NCBI GenBank assembly: GCA_963669405.2
Contig: CAXXHF010000002.1
Location: forward strand, 1,798,001-1,862,000
DNA length: 64,000 nt
DNA from: Aureisphaera sp963669405
Lineage (GTDB): Bacteria; Bacteroidota; Bacteroidia; Flavobacteriales; Flavobacteriaceae
Direction: 5' to 3'
Below, piece by piece: positions 52,010 through 60,319 of the stretch. The notes under the pieces are model-generated. The model worked only from the letters and a program-made list of their open reading frames with translations. It was not told the origin of the DNA and did not search any database. Numbering within the stretch: the first letter of the stretch is position 1; each line of letters starts with the position of its first letter. A program made the translations under genes and the position numbers.

Positions 52010-53212
52010 CTACAATCCCACAAAATCAATAACAATCTTATCTTCTGGAATTTGAATGTTTTTAAACTCGTTATGCGATACCAAAAACACGATAATATTT
52101 GCTTTTTGAATGGCTTCGTCTATAGCATAGAGTTTTTGATTTTCATTGCTTTCTATATTGGGCTCTACTCGCAATACATGATGTCCAGTAGATTCCAATT
52201 GTTCAGTAAGGTATAGTGCAGGGGATTCACGCAAATCATCAATGTCGGGTTTAAAAGCCAATCCCATACAAGCAACAATGGCTTCCTTTCCAGTTTCAAC
52301 TTTGAATTGTAGCGCCGCATTTTTTACTTTTTCGATTGCCCATTCCGTTTTGTAATTGTTAACCTCTCTAGCTGTCCGGATCACTTTGCTTTCATCAGGA
52401 AACTCCGAAACAATAAACCAAGGATCTACTGCTATGCAATGCCCCCCCACTCCAGTACCTGGGCGTAAGATATTAACCCTAGGGTGTTTATTGGCCAATG
52501 CAATCATTTCCCAAACATTAATTCCCGCTTTATCACAAATTATTGAAAGTTCATTGGCAAAAGCAATCTGATTGTCCCTTGAGGCATTTTCTACCAACTT
52601 TACCATTTCTGCAGTCATAGCATTTGTTGGGTGTAGTTCACCAACAACAAAATGTTTATAAAATGATATCGCTTTCTGAGTAGATCTTTCATTAATTCCT
52701 CCAATCGCTCTATCATTATGCTTTAATTCGTGCAAAACATTTCCAGGTAATACGCGCTCAGGGCAATATGCCACAAAGATTTCTCCTTCAAGTTCTGGTC
52801 GCTCTTCTAAAATAGCTCTTAGCATTTTTCGAGTAGTACCTACTGGACTTGTAGACTCTAATATGATCAAAGCTCCTTTCTCTAGGGTTGGAATAATGCT
52901 TCGAGTTGCTGAAAGAACATAAGAGATGTCTGGCTCATGATCTCCTTTAAACGGTGTTGGTACTGCAATGAGGTAAACATCTGCAGTTACAGGGGCTGTA
53001 GCTGCCTTTAAATAACCTTTATTAACTACATGATGAACCAATCCATCCAAGTCTGGCTCTACAATATGAATTTCTCCCCGATTGATAGTTTCAATGACGT
53101 CTGGACGTATATCTACTCCGGTAACCTCAAGTCCTCTACTCGAAATAAGAGCTGCCGTGGGCAAACCTATATAGCCTAACCCCATCATTACCACACTAGG
53201 TTTGTGTTCCAT
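52010..53212 (-). CDS. wecC: UDP-N-acetyl-D-mannosamine dehydrogenase
   Basis: 400 residues. It oxidises UDP-ManNAc to UDP-ManNAcA with NAD. The Rossmann motif is GLGYIGLP (residues 11-18), catalytic Cys259 is in VGGHCIAVDPWF, and the C-terminal FKPDIDDLRESP motif is present. The GGHCIAVDP form and the overall length favour WecC over UDP-glucose dehydrogenase. The neighbour wecB supplies the substrate 2 bases upstream. A UDP-GlcNAc dehydrogenase is a less likely alternative. Confidence 0.94.
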   Translation of the reverse strand: MEHKPSVVMMGLGYIGLPTAALISSRGLEVTGVDIRPDVIETINRGEIHIVEPDLDGLVHHVVNKGYLKAATAPVTADVYLIAVPTPFKGDHEPDISYVLSATRSIIPTLEKGALIILESTSPVGTTRKMLRAILEERPELEGEIFVAYCPERVLPGNVLHELKHNDRAIGGINERSTQKAISFYKHFVVGELHPTNAMTAEMVKLVENASRDNQIAFANELSIICDKAGINVWEMIALANKHPRVNILRPGTGVGGHCIAVDPWFIVSEFPDESKVIRTAREVNNYKTEWAIEKVKNAALQFKVETGKEAIVACMGLAFKPDIDDLRESPALYLTEQLESTGHHVLRVEPNIESNENQKLYAIDEAIQKANIIVFLVSHNEFKNIQIPEDKIVIDFVGL

Positions 53213-53214
53213 TA

Positions 53215-54339
53215 TTATAACTCTTTTATAAAATTTACTATTCGTTCTACTGCCTTACCATCACCATAAGGATTATGAAGTAAGCTCATTTTTTTATATG
53301 ATTCTGTATTGTTTAATAGCTCATTGGCTTCAAAAACAATTTTTTCTTTGTTCGTGCCAACAAGCTTTACAGTCCCTACATCAACCGCTTCGGGACGTTC
53401 TGTTGTGTCACGCATAACCAATACAGGTTTTCCTAAGCTTGGAGCTTCTTCTTGTACCCCACCGCTGTCAGTGATAATTAAGTATGACTTTTCCATTAAC
53501 CAAACAAAAGCAGGATAACTCAACGGAGCTACAAGAGAAATGTTTTTTAGTCCGTCTAATAATTCATAGACAGGCTTCTGTACATTAGGGTTTAAGTGTA
53601 CTGGATAGATAATTTGACAATCGGGGTGGGTTTCTGCTATTTGCTTTAAAGCTTCACAGATATTAATAAAACCTTGTCCGTGATTTTCTCGACGATGTCC
53701 TGTAACTAAAATAGTTTTTTTCTTAGAGTCTATAATTTGCTCTAATCTTTTAATTTCCTCGTCTTCAAATTCTGTATTGGTTACTTTTTTAACACTAAAG
53801 TCTAGAGCATCAATTACAGTATTTCCTGTTATAAGAATATTTTTTTCTGAAATATTCTCTGCCAAAAGATTTTGTTTAGAAATTTGAGTAGGTGCAAAGT
53901 GATATTCACAAATACGTCCTGCAACTGATCGATTCATCTCTTCAGGGAAAGGGGCGTACATATTAAAAGTGCGTAAACCTGCCTCTACATGACACACTTT
54001 GGCTCCACTATAGAATGCTGCCAAACTAGAAGCCATTGTAGTGGTAGTATCTCCATGAACATATACATAATCAGGCTGAAATTCTTCCAAAACAGGTTTC
54101 AATCCTGTGATAATGTCTGCAGTAAGGGAATATAGGTTCTGATTGGGTTTCATTAAATCCAAATCATAGTCTGGTTTTATTTCAAAAAAGTCTAGCACCT
54201 GATCCAACATTTCACGATGCTGCGCTGTAATACATAATTTAGTATTAAATACATGACCCTGTTTGTGAAAAGCCTTCACCAACGGGGCCATTTTTATAGC
54301 TTCTGGACGCGTGCCAAAAACAATTAAATTTTTTATCAT
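53215..54339 (-). CDS. wecB: UDP-N-acetylglucosamine 2-epimerase (non-hydrolysing)
   Basis: 374 residues. It interconverts UDP-GlcNAc and UDP-ManNAc. GTRPEAIKMAP, VHGDTTTTMASSLAAFY, HVEAGLRTFNMYAPFPEEMN, TGHRRENHG and TDSGGVQEEAPSLGKPVLVM are all family-defining. The frame is open to a TTG at 54360, but the ATG at 54339 gives the normal N-terminus and avoids overlap with the wzz-like gene. It is followed directly by wecC. Confidence 0.96.
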   Translation of the reverse strand: MIKNLIVFGTRPEAIKMAPLVKAFHKQGHVFNTKLCITAQHREMLDQVLDFFEIKPDYDLDLMKPNQNLYSLTADIITGLKPVLEEFQPDYVYVHGDTTTTMASSLAAFYSGAKVCHVEAGLRTFNMYAPFPEEMNRSVAGRICEYHFAPTQISKQNLLAENISEKNILITGNTVIDALDFSVKKVTNTEFEDEEIKRLEQIIDSKKKTILVTGHRRENHGQGFINICEALKQIAETHPDCQIIYPVHLNPNVQKPVYELLDGLKNISLVAPLSYPAFVWLMEKSYLIITDSGGVQEEAPSLGKPVLVMRDTTERPEAVDVGTVKLVGTNKEKIVFEANELLNNTESYKKMSLLHNPYGDGKAVERIVNFIKEL

Positions 54340-54340
54340 T

Positions 54341-55315
54341 TTACTCTTCTTCTTTTGCAATACGCTGTAAGTAAAAATAGATGTGTTTAAACCAAGCCAA
54401 CAATAAAAACAACCCTATTAAAACAAAAGGATACTTAACCATTTTGTTGCCAAAAACCCCAGCTTTATTTTTTGTAAGTACTGGGTTATTTACTAAAACT
54501 ATAGGTTTTTTAGCACGAATTAATTCCTCACGATTTAAATTGTTTTCATCTTGTAATGCAACCTTTGTGTTAAGAAGACTATGTAGCCCTAGATTATTGT
54601 CTACAACTAACAATTGTGAGGAAGATGAAGGAGTTGATTGATTGTTATTAAAATTAGTAATTATGGTATCTATTTGAGCAATTGTTCTTTCGTTTTGTAG
54701 AATTTTATATTCAAGGTTTTTCGTTTGTGTATTCCACACCTCTTGTATAAATTGATTATTATTTAAATAAGTAATAATATGCTCTACTGTACTACTAGTA
54801 GCAACACTTGATAGTGTTAACTCAAGATTGTGGTACTTGTACTGTGTTGTAAAAGAACTAGAAATAGGTTCCTCACCATCAAATTCCACATTCCTTAGAA
54901 CAATGTCTAAATTCCTGTCATTTTCCCTAAAACTGTCTGTAAGGTCAACCAAATTAACTATAGGTGTAATTTCAAGATCATTTATCTCTAAGGTATCCGG
55001 CCTAAATTTATTTGTAATTAAAAACAAAGAATCTTTGCTTTTAGATTTTTCCTTCAAAAAATTAATAGCATTATATGCATAACTGCCCGAACCAAAATTT
55101 GTCCTAACCAATAAAGTTGCTTTCTTAGAAGGCTTGTAATTTTGTTGTGAAAAGTACCCCCAAACAAGACCCGCTATTAATAAAATAAGCACAACTATCC
55201 AGTTTCTTATTATAAAACTTATAGCTTTAAAAAGCATGATAACAGCACTCTTTATTGCCTTATTAAACTTATTAATTAAATACCCTAAATCTATTTCGTC
55301 ACTTGTAGTACTCAT
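54341..55315 (-). CDS. Wzz-like chain-length determinant protein
   Basis: 324 residues with two membrane helices, near residues 33-50 (NWIVVLILLIAGLVWGYF) and about 290-308 (KYPFVLIGLFLLLAWF). The periplasmic part between them has coiled-coil character. This is the polysaccharide co-polymerase topology. It lacks the cytoplasmic tyrosine-kinase domain of capsule-type co-polymerases, and no Wza or separate kinase is seen here. That favours O-antigen-like chain-length control, although the sequence is divergent. Confidence 0.75.
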   Translation of the reverse strand: MSTTSDEIDLGYLINKFNKAIKSAVIMLFKAISFIIRNWIVVLILLIAGLVWGYFSQQNYKPSKKATLLVRTNFGSGSYAYNAINFLKEKSKSKDSLFLITNKFRPDTLEINDLEITPIVNLVDLTDSFRENDRNLDIVLRNVEFDGEEPISSSFTTQYKYHNLELTLSSVATSSTVEHIITYLNNNQFIQEVWNTQTKNLEYKILQNERTIAQIDTIITNFNNNQSTPSSSSQLLVVDNNLGLHSLLNTKVALQDENNLNREELIRAKKPIVLVNNPVLTKNKAGVFGNKMVKYPFVLIGLFLLLAWFKHIYFYLQRIAKEEE

Positions 55316-55325
55316 AACTAAAAAT

Positions 55326-56186
55326 CTATCGTTGGTTTATATAACTTAAAAACATAAATAAACTTATTTCCCAGTTAGGGACCATTAGTTTAAATTCACT
55401 CCTATATTTATTCTTATTTAAAACACTATATTTTGGTCTTGCTGCAAAAGTACGGTAATGGTCGGTTTTTTCAAGGTTTACAGCATCTAATTTTCCTGTA
55501 TACTCAAATATAGCTTTGGCAAAATCATACCAAGTACCTGAGCCTTCATTACTATAATGATATATGCCATATGCCTCACTGTTAGATGCAACAATATTCA
55601 GTAAAGCTTCTGCCAAGTCATTAGCATTTGTTGGTGTTCCCAATTGTTCGGTAGTAATGGACAAATCCTTTCCTTCATTTGCAAAACGCAACATGGAGTT
55701 GTAAAAATTATGACCATATTGCGAATAAAGCCACGAAGTTCTTATAATAAAGTGCCTAGTACATAATTCCCGAATCCATAGTTCTCCTTTTAATTTAGAT
55801 GCTCCATAAACATTTATAGGATTGGTTTCATCCGTTTCCAGATACGGGGTTCTTTTTGTCCCATCAAACACATAGTCTGTGGAAACTTGCAATAATGTAA
55901 CTCCTTTTTCAGAACACACCTCTGCCAAATTTCTTGCTCCTTCTGCATTTACCAAAAAGGCCTTGTCTTTCTCGCTTTCAGCTTTTTCAACGTTTGTATA
56001 GGCCGCTGTATTTATACAATATTGGAAGGTGTTTTCTCCAAAAACCCTTTGAATAGAAGCCTTATCCGTAATATCCAATATCTCCCTATCGGCAAATACA
56101 AATGTATGTTCACCATATAATTTGGAAGCATCTTTTAGGCACTTTCCCAACTGTCCATTTGCACCTGTTACCAGTACTTTACTCAT
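55326..56186 (-). CDS. rfbD: dTDP-4-dehydrorhamnose reductase
   Basis: 286 residues. The last step of dTDP-L-rhamnose synthesis (NADPH reduction of the 4-keto group). GANGQLG at residues 8-14 binds the cofactor. VSTDYVFDG (101-109) and catalytic Tyr127 and Lys131 (VYGASK) are present. The start overlaps the rfbC stop by 4 bases. Confidence 0.96.
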   Translation of the reverse strand: MSKVLVTGANGQLGKCLKDASKLYGEHTFVFADREILDITDKASIQRVFGENTFQYCINTAAYTNVEKAESEKDKAFLVNAEGARNLAEVCSEKGVTLLQVSTDYVFDGTKRTPYLETDETNPINVYGASKLKGELWIRELCTRHFIIRTSWLYSQYGHNFYNSMLRFANEGKDLSITTEQLGTPTNANDLAEALLNIVASNSEAYGIYHYSNEGSGTWYDFAKAIFEYTGKLDAVNLEKTDHYRTFAARPKYSVLNKNKYRSEFKLMVPNWEISLFMFLSYINQR

Positions 56187-56728
56187 TGAATTGCTTCCTC
56201 AAAAGTGGGAAGTTGCAGGTCTTTTTCTGAAATTAGTAAATCTTCCTTGGCAAGATGCCAATCTATGGACAGGGTTGCGTCATTATAGATGATCCCGCTT
56301 TCACTTTCTTTATCATAGAAATTATCACACTTATACGAAAAGATAGATTTTTCTGAAAGTGTAATGAATCCATGGGCAAATCCACGTGGAACAAATAGTT
56401 GAAGATGATTTTCATCGTCCAACACGATGGCATATTGCTTTCCAAAAGTCTCCGAATCCTTTCTAAGGTCTACTACCACATCCAAAACTTTACCCTTAAT
56501 GACTCGGATTAACTTTGCCTGAGCCATTTTTCCCTTCTGAAAATGAAGTCCTCGAAGTACTCCTTTAGAAGAAACAGACTGATTGTCTTGAACAAAATCA
56601 ACTGTTAATCCTGTACGTTCTTTAAATGTCTTTTGGTTGAAGGTTTCACAAAAAAAACCACGATCATCATAAAAAACCTTTGGTTTTACAACGAAGCAAT
56701 CCTTAAGCGGGGTTTGTGTTATTTCCAA
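56183..56728 (-). CDS. rfbC: dTDP-4-dehydrorhamnose 3,5-epimerase
   Basis: 181-residue cupin enzyme. Catalytic His62 is in LRGLHFQ, the base partner Tyr132 in IFSYKCDNFYD, and DDRGFFCETFN lies at the N-terminus. FVPRGFAHGF is the usual cupin strand. It sits one base from rfbA and overlaps rfbD by 4. Confidence 0.96.
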   Translation of the reverse strand: MEITQTPLKDCFVVKPKVFYDDRGFFCETFNQKTFKERTGLTVDFVQDNQSVSSKGVLRGLHFQKGKMAQAKLIRVIKGKVLDVVVDLRKDSETFGKQYAIVLDDENHLQLFVPRGFAHGFITLSEKSIFSYKCDNFYDKESESGIIYNDATLSIDWHLAKEDLLISEKDLQLPTFEEAIQ

Positions 56729-56729
56729 A

Positions 56730-57587
56730 CTAATCCAGTTGTGTTAAGTGTTTACCATACCCACTCTTAAGTAGGGGTTCGGCCAATTTAATTAGTTGAT
56801 CTTTTGTAATGTATCCCATTTCATATGCTGCCTCTTCTATCGCGCCAATTTTAAGTCCTTGTCGTTCTTCAATCACTTGCACAAATTGGGAGGCTTGCAT
56901 TAAGGATGCAAATGTTCCTGTATCCAGCCAAGCTGTTCCTTTATCTAATATGCTTACGCTTAATTTCCCTTGCTGCAGAAATACATTATTTACATCGGTG
57001 ATTTCCAATTCTCCTCGCGCGCTGGGTTCAATGTTCGCGGCAATTTCTACGACACTATTGTCAAAAAAGTAAATTCCAGGTACCGCATAATTGGATTTTG
57101 GATTTACGGGTTTTTCTTCAATGGACAGTGCTTTTCCATTAGCATCAAATTCTACAACTCCATAGCGTTCTGGATCAAGTACATGATATGCATATATAAC
57201 CCCTCCATCTGGATCGTTGTTGCTTTGTAGTAATTCTTTAAGACCACTTCCATAGAAGATGTTGTCTCCCAATATCAAGGCTACTTTATCGTTTCCAATA
57301 AATTCCTTTCCAATGATAAAGGCTTCAGCCAATCCATTAGGGTTTTCTTGTACCTCATAATGTAATTCACAACCAAACTTTCTTCCGTCTCCCAACAATT
57401 TTTCGAACAATGGTAAATCCTGTGGTGTAGAAATGATCAAAATCTCCCGAATCCCAGAATACATTAAAGTAGACAATGGGTAATAAATCATGGGTTTATC
57501 ATAAACCGGCATGAGTTGTTTGCTCACTGCCAAGGTTAGTGGATGTAGTCGAGTGCCAGATCCTCCGGCTAGTATGATTCCCTTCAT
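56730..57587 (-). CDS. rfbA: Glucose-1-phosphate thymidylyltransferase
   Basis: 285 residues. It makes dTDP-glucose. Nucleotide-binding LAGGSGTRLHPLT lies at residues 6-18, then SKQLMPVYDKPMIYYPLS, LGDNIFYG and GTAWLDTGT. The 4-base overlap with rfbB implies coupling. Confidence 0.97.
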   Translation of the reverse strand: MKGIILAGGSGTRLHPLTLAVSKQLMPVYDKPMIYYPLSTLMYSGIREILIISTPQDLPLFEKLLGDGRKFGCELHYEVQENPNGLAEAFIIGKEFIGNDKVALILGDNIFYGSGLKELLQSNNDPDGGVIYAYHVLDPERYGVVEFDANGKALSIEEKPVNPKSNYAVPGIYFFDNSVVEIAANIEPSARGELEITDVNNVFLQQGKLSVSILDKGTAWLDTGTFASLMQASQFVQVIEERQGLKIGAIEEAAYEMGYITKDQLIKLAEPLLKSGYGKHLTQLD

Positions 57588-58603
57588 AACAATCTATCTT
57601 CGTTGTTTAAGTACCATTCTACTGTTTTTAGAATACCACTTTCAAAGTTTTCTTCGGCTTTCCAGCCCAATTCATTTTCAATTTTTGAAGCATCTATTGC
57701 ATATCTAAAATCATGTCCTGGACGATCTGTCACAAAACTGATTTGCTCTTTATAAGATGTTTCTTTAGGTCTCAGGGAGTCCAAAAGTTCACAAATTGTA
57801 TGGGCAATGTATAGGTTTTTCCGTTCGTTTCGACCACCAATATTGTAGGTTTCTCCAAGAATTCCTTTGTCAACAGCCAGTTTTATTCCCACACAATGAT
57901 CCCATACATACAGCCAATCCCGCACATTTTGCCCATCTCCATAAATAGGAATGGCTTGACCTGTTATTGCTTTTCGTATTATGGTGGGAATAAGTTTTTC
58001 CTTATGTTGGTTGGGGCCGTAATTGTTTGAACAATTTGTAGTTACCACAGGCATTCCATAGGTATGAAAATAACTTCTCACAATAAAGTCTGAAGATGCC
58101 TTGGAGGCACTGTAAGGGCTGTTTGGGGCATATGAAGTGTTTTCAGTAAACAAGCCTGTTTCTCCAAGGGTTCCATATACCTCATCTGTAGATACATGAA
58201 GAAATCGAGCGTCTTCAAACTCCTTCTTCATGTCATTTGGACCATTCATCCAAGTTTTATAAGCTGCATGCAACACCATAAAGGTTCCCACAATATTGGT
58301 TTCAATAAAAGCGCCAGGACCCGAAATAGAATTATCTACATGGGATTCTGCAGCAAAATGAACAACCCGATCAAATTGATATTCTAAAAACAACTTGTTT
58401 ACCAACTCCTCATTACAAATATCTCCTTCTATAAAATGAAACCGAGAAAGCTCTGAAAAACCTCCTAGATTTCTCATATCACCTGCATAAGTTAGTTTGT
58501 CCAACACATAGATTTCATCGTCTGTAGACTCTAAAATATAGGCTACATAATTGGATCCTATGAATCCTGCGCCCCCTGTAATTAATACTTTATTGCTTTT
58601 CAA
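57584..58603 (-). CDS. rfbB: dTDP-glucose 4,6-dehydratase
   Basis: 339-residue extended SDR. NAD motif GGAGFIG at residues 10-16; catalytic Thr139-Asp140-Glu141 in VSTDEVYGTL; Tyr164 and Lys168 in YSASK. It forms dTDP-4-keto-6-deoxyglucose. The only suitable start codon is a TTG at 58603. It is first in the rfbB-A-C-D run and begins 15 bases after the DUF6909 gene, so it may be read from that gene's promoter. Confidence 0.96.
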   Translation of the reverse strand: MKSNKVLITGGAGFIGSNYVAYILESTDDEIYVLDKLTYAGDMRNLGGFSELSRFHFIEGDICNEELVNKLFLEYQFDRVVHFAAESHVDNSISGPGAFIETNIVGTFMVLHAAYKTWMNGPNDMKKEFEDARFLHVSTDEVYGTLGETGLFTENTSYAPNSPYSASKASSDFIVRSYFHTYGMPVVTTNCSNNYGPNQHKEKLIPTIIRKAITGQAIPIYGDGQNVRDWLYVWDHCVGIKLAVDKGILGETYNIGGRNERKNLYIAHTICELLDSLRPKETSYKEQISFVTDRPGHDFRYAIDASKIENELGWKAEENFESGILKTVEWYLNNEDRLL

Positions 58604-58617
58604 AATATTTTTTTAGT

Positions 58618-60291
58618 CTAATCTAAAATTTGTTTTAACATTTTTTCTGTGATGGCATATGTGGGCTTCACCCCTGTGGTACCCAAACCTCCGGAAGCCA
58701 AAGTGCTTCCTGTCTCCAAAGGGTTATCACTGGCATAATAAGCATACCTAAATTTCACCATTGGATTAATGCTCCCTCGTATCTTAGAGGCAGATTGTAT
58801 CGCTTTTTGGTAATGAGCTCCTTCCATTTCCAATCCAATAACGTTCCAAGTTGATTCGTGGAAAAACCTAAGAATATCACGATTTTGAAGAGAAGTTCCC
58901 AATACGGTAATCATTGCTCCAGTACATACTTTTATACCATCTACTTCAAAATCTTTCTTCTCCAATTGGTTCTTGAAAGGATAGTTATCTGCCGTTCCTT
59001 CGAATATATGTGATGAAGGAATCATAATATCGCCTTTTCCACCATCCAGAATACCTGCTTTTCCCATAATGGAAACCGAATCTACATTAAAAAAGACTCG
59101 TTTGCCTTCATGCATAAATGGTTTTAAGAGTTCATCCATGGTTTCATATGCCTGCTCTCCAAAAGCATAATCCATTACAATAATCACAGGAGGTTTTGTC
59201 CCTTCTTTCTTTGTGTAAATGGATTCTAGTAATTTATCGGCATCAAAAATCTGGACATCTATATTGGTCCCGCTTTCGTCCTTGAGATAAGTCATTCCAT
59301 TCTCAAGGGCTTTTTTGCTGACTTTGTCGCGAAGTTTCTTGTTTTCGGACCTGCTTAGCATCTCAAAAACATCCAATGAGGATTTATTCTTCTTTTCTGA
59401 AGCTAATGCCACATCTGCAAACAGCGTATTCATAACACTATGCATATTGGCACTTATAATGTGTATTGGGCGATCTATGAACCCTTTGTTAAAGAGTTCT
59501 TGCTTTATACGATAAGCCCAACGTTCTCCGTGTATGTGATGTCCTAAACGTTCTCTAAGTACTGGGCTGAATGTAATAAGGCGCTTTTCGTCTTCTATAT
59601 GTTCCGCAACGGCTCCTTTGCCCAAGAAGTAAATAATCTTGAGAAAACGGTCTGGATCTTCCTTGCATGAAAATTCAGGATAAGCATTAGAAACTTCTTC
59701 AAAGGTTCGTCCTAGAAAATTAGCAGTATGCGTAAGTGCTATTTCTTTTTCCTCTTGCGAGAGTTTTCCTTTTTTTAATACTGCCTGTTCTAATTTTTCC
59801 CAGTCACGAACTACACTTCCTTCATCATTTATCAATATCTGCCGCATAATCTTATGTGATTCAATGTACAGAAAAGTAAGATGGGTAAGGATGTCGTAGA
59901 TTTCACTTCGCCCCCGAGTTACTTCTATATTCATCTGTTCCTCATCAATCCTATAACAATGTCTGCGTCTTTTCTCGGGAATGATGGGCTCAAAATGAGA
60001 GTTTTTATAACCTTCATCGCTGGTAAGGTTAATATATCTGCATTCTTCAATTCCGTAAGGAAGTCGATCAATAACATATACCAATCCCTGTAGCTCTATT
60101 TTTTCTTCGGCAATAGATCCATAAATCTCAGGGCGTAATATTAGCAGTGCTTCTCGTAATGTTTCACCACTTACACCCATGGGTTTATAGAATCCACGGT
60201 TAAATAGGTGCCGCATGGTAATGTACATTCGTTCTATGGCGCTAGAACTCTCTTGTGCTCTTGTTCTGGTATGAATAGGAAACTCACTCAT
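58618..60291 (-). CDS. DUF6909 family protein, nucleoside phosphorylase-like C-terminus
   Basis: 557 residues, soluble, with no signal peptide. The N-terminal half is mostly helical (AIERMYITMRHLFNRGFYKP onward). The C-terminal third contains GKAGILDGGKGDIMIPSSHI, then VIGLEMEGAHYQKAIQ. The GD plus MEGA pattern recalls the PNP/UDP phosphorylase fold, though I cannot confirm it. Function unknown. The ATG at 60291 is chosen over a GTG at 60315 because a perfect -7 box lies between 60304 and 60311. It precedes rfbB by 14 bases. Confidence 0.82.
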   Translation of the reverse strand: MSEFPIHTRTRAQESSSAIERMYITMRHLFNRGFYKPMGVSGETLREALLILRPEIYGSIAEEKIELQGLVYVIDRLPYGIEECRYINLTSDEGYKNSHFEPIIPEKRRRHCYRIDEEQMNIEVTRGRSEIYDILTHLTFLYIESHKIMRQILINDEGSVVRDWEKLEQAVLKKGKLSQEEKEIALTHTANFLGRTFEEVSNAYPEFSCKEDPDRFLKIIYFLGKGAVAEHIEDEKRLITFSPVLRERLGHHIHGERWAYRIKQELFNKGFIDRPIHIISANMHSVMNTLFADVALASEKKNKSSLDVFEMLSRSENKKLRDKVSKKALENGMTYLKDESGTNIDVQIFDADKLLESIYTKKEGTKPPVIIVMDYAFGEQAYETMDELLKPFMHEGKRVFFNVDSVSIMGKAGILDGGKGDIMIPSSHIFEGTADNYPFKNQLEKKDFEVDGIKVCTGAMITVLGTSLQNRDILRFFHESTWNVIGLEMEGAHYQKAIQSASKIRGSINPMVKFRYAYYASDNPLETGSTLASGGLGTTGVKPTYAITEKMLKQILD

Positions 60292-60303
60292 TCTTTTTCC
60301 TGA

Positions 60304-60311
60304 CAAAGATA
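60304..60311 (-). promoter_or_regulatory. -7 box for the DUF6909 gene
   Basis: A perfect TATCTTTG on the minus strand lies 12 bases before the ATG at 60291 and inside the 28-base gap after the GH3 gene. It may be the most upstream promoter reading into the rfb genes. Confidence 0.6.
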
Positions 60312-60319
60312 ACACTATT

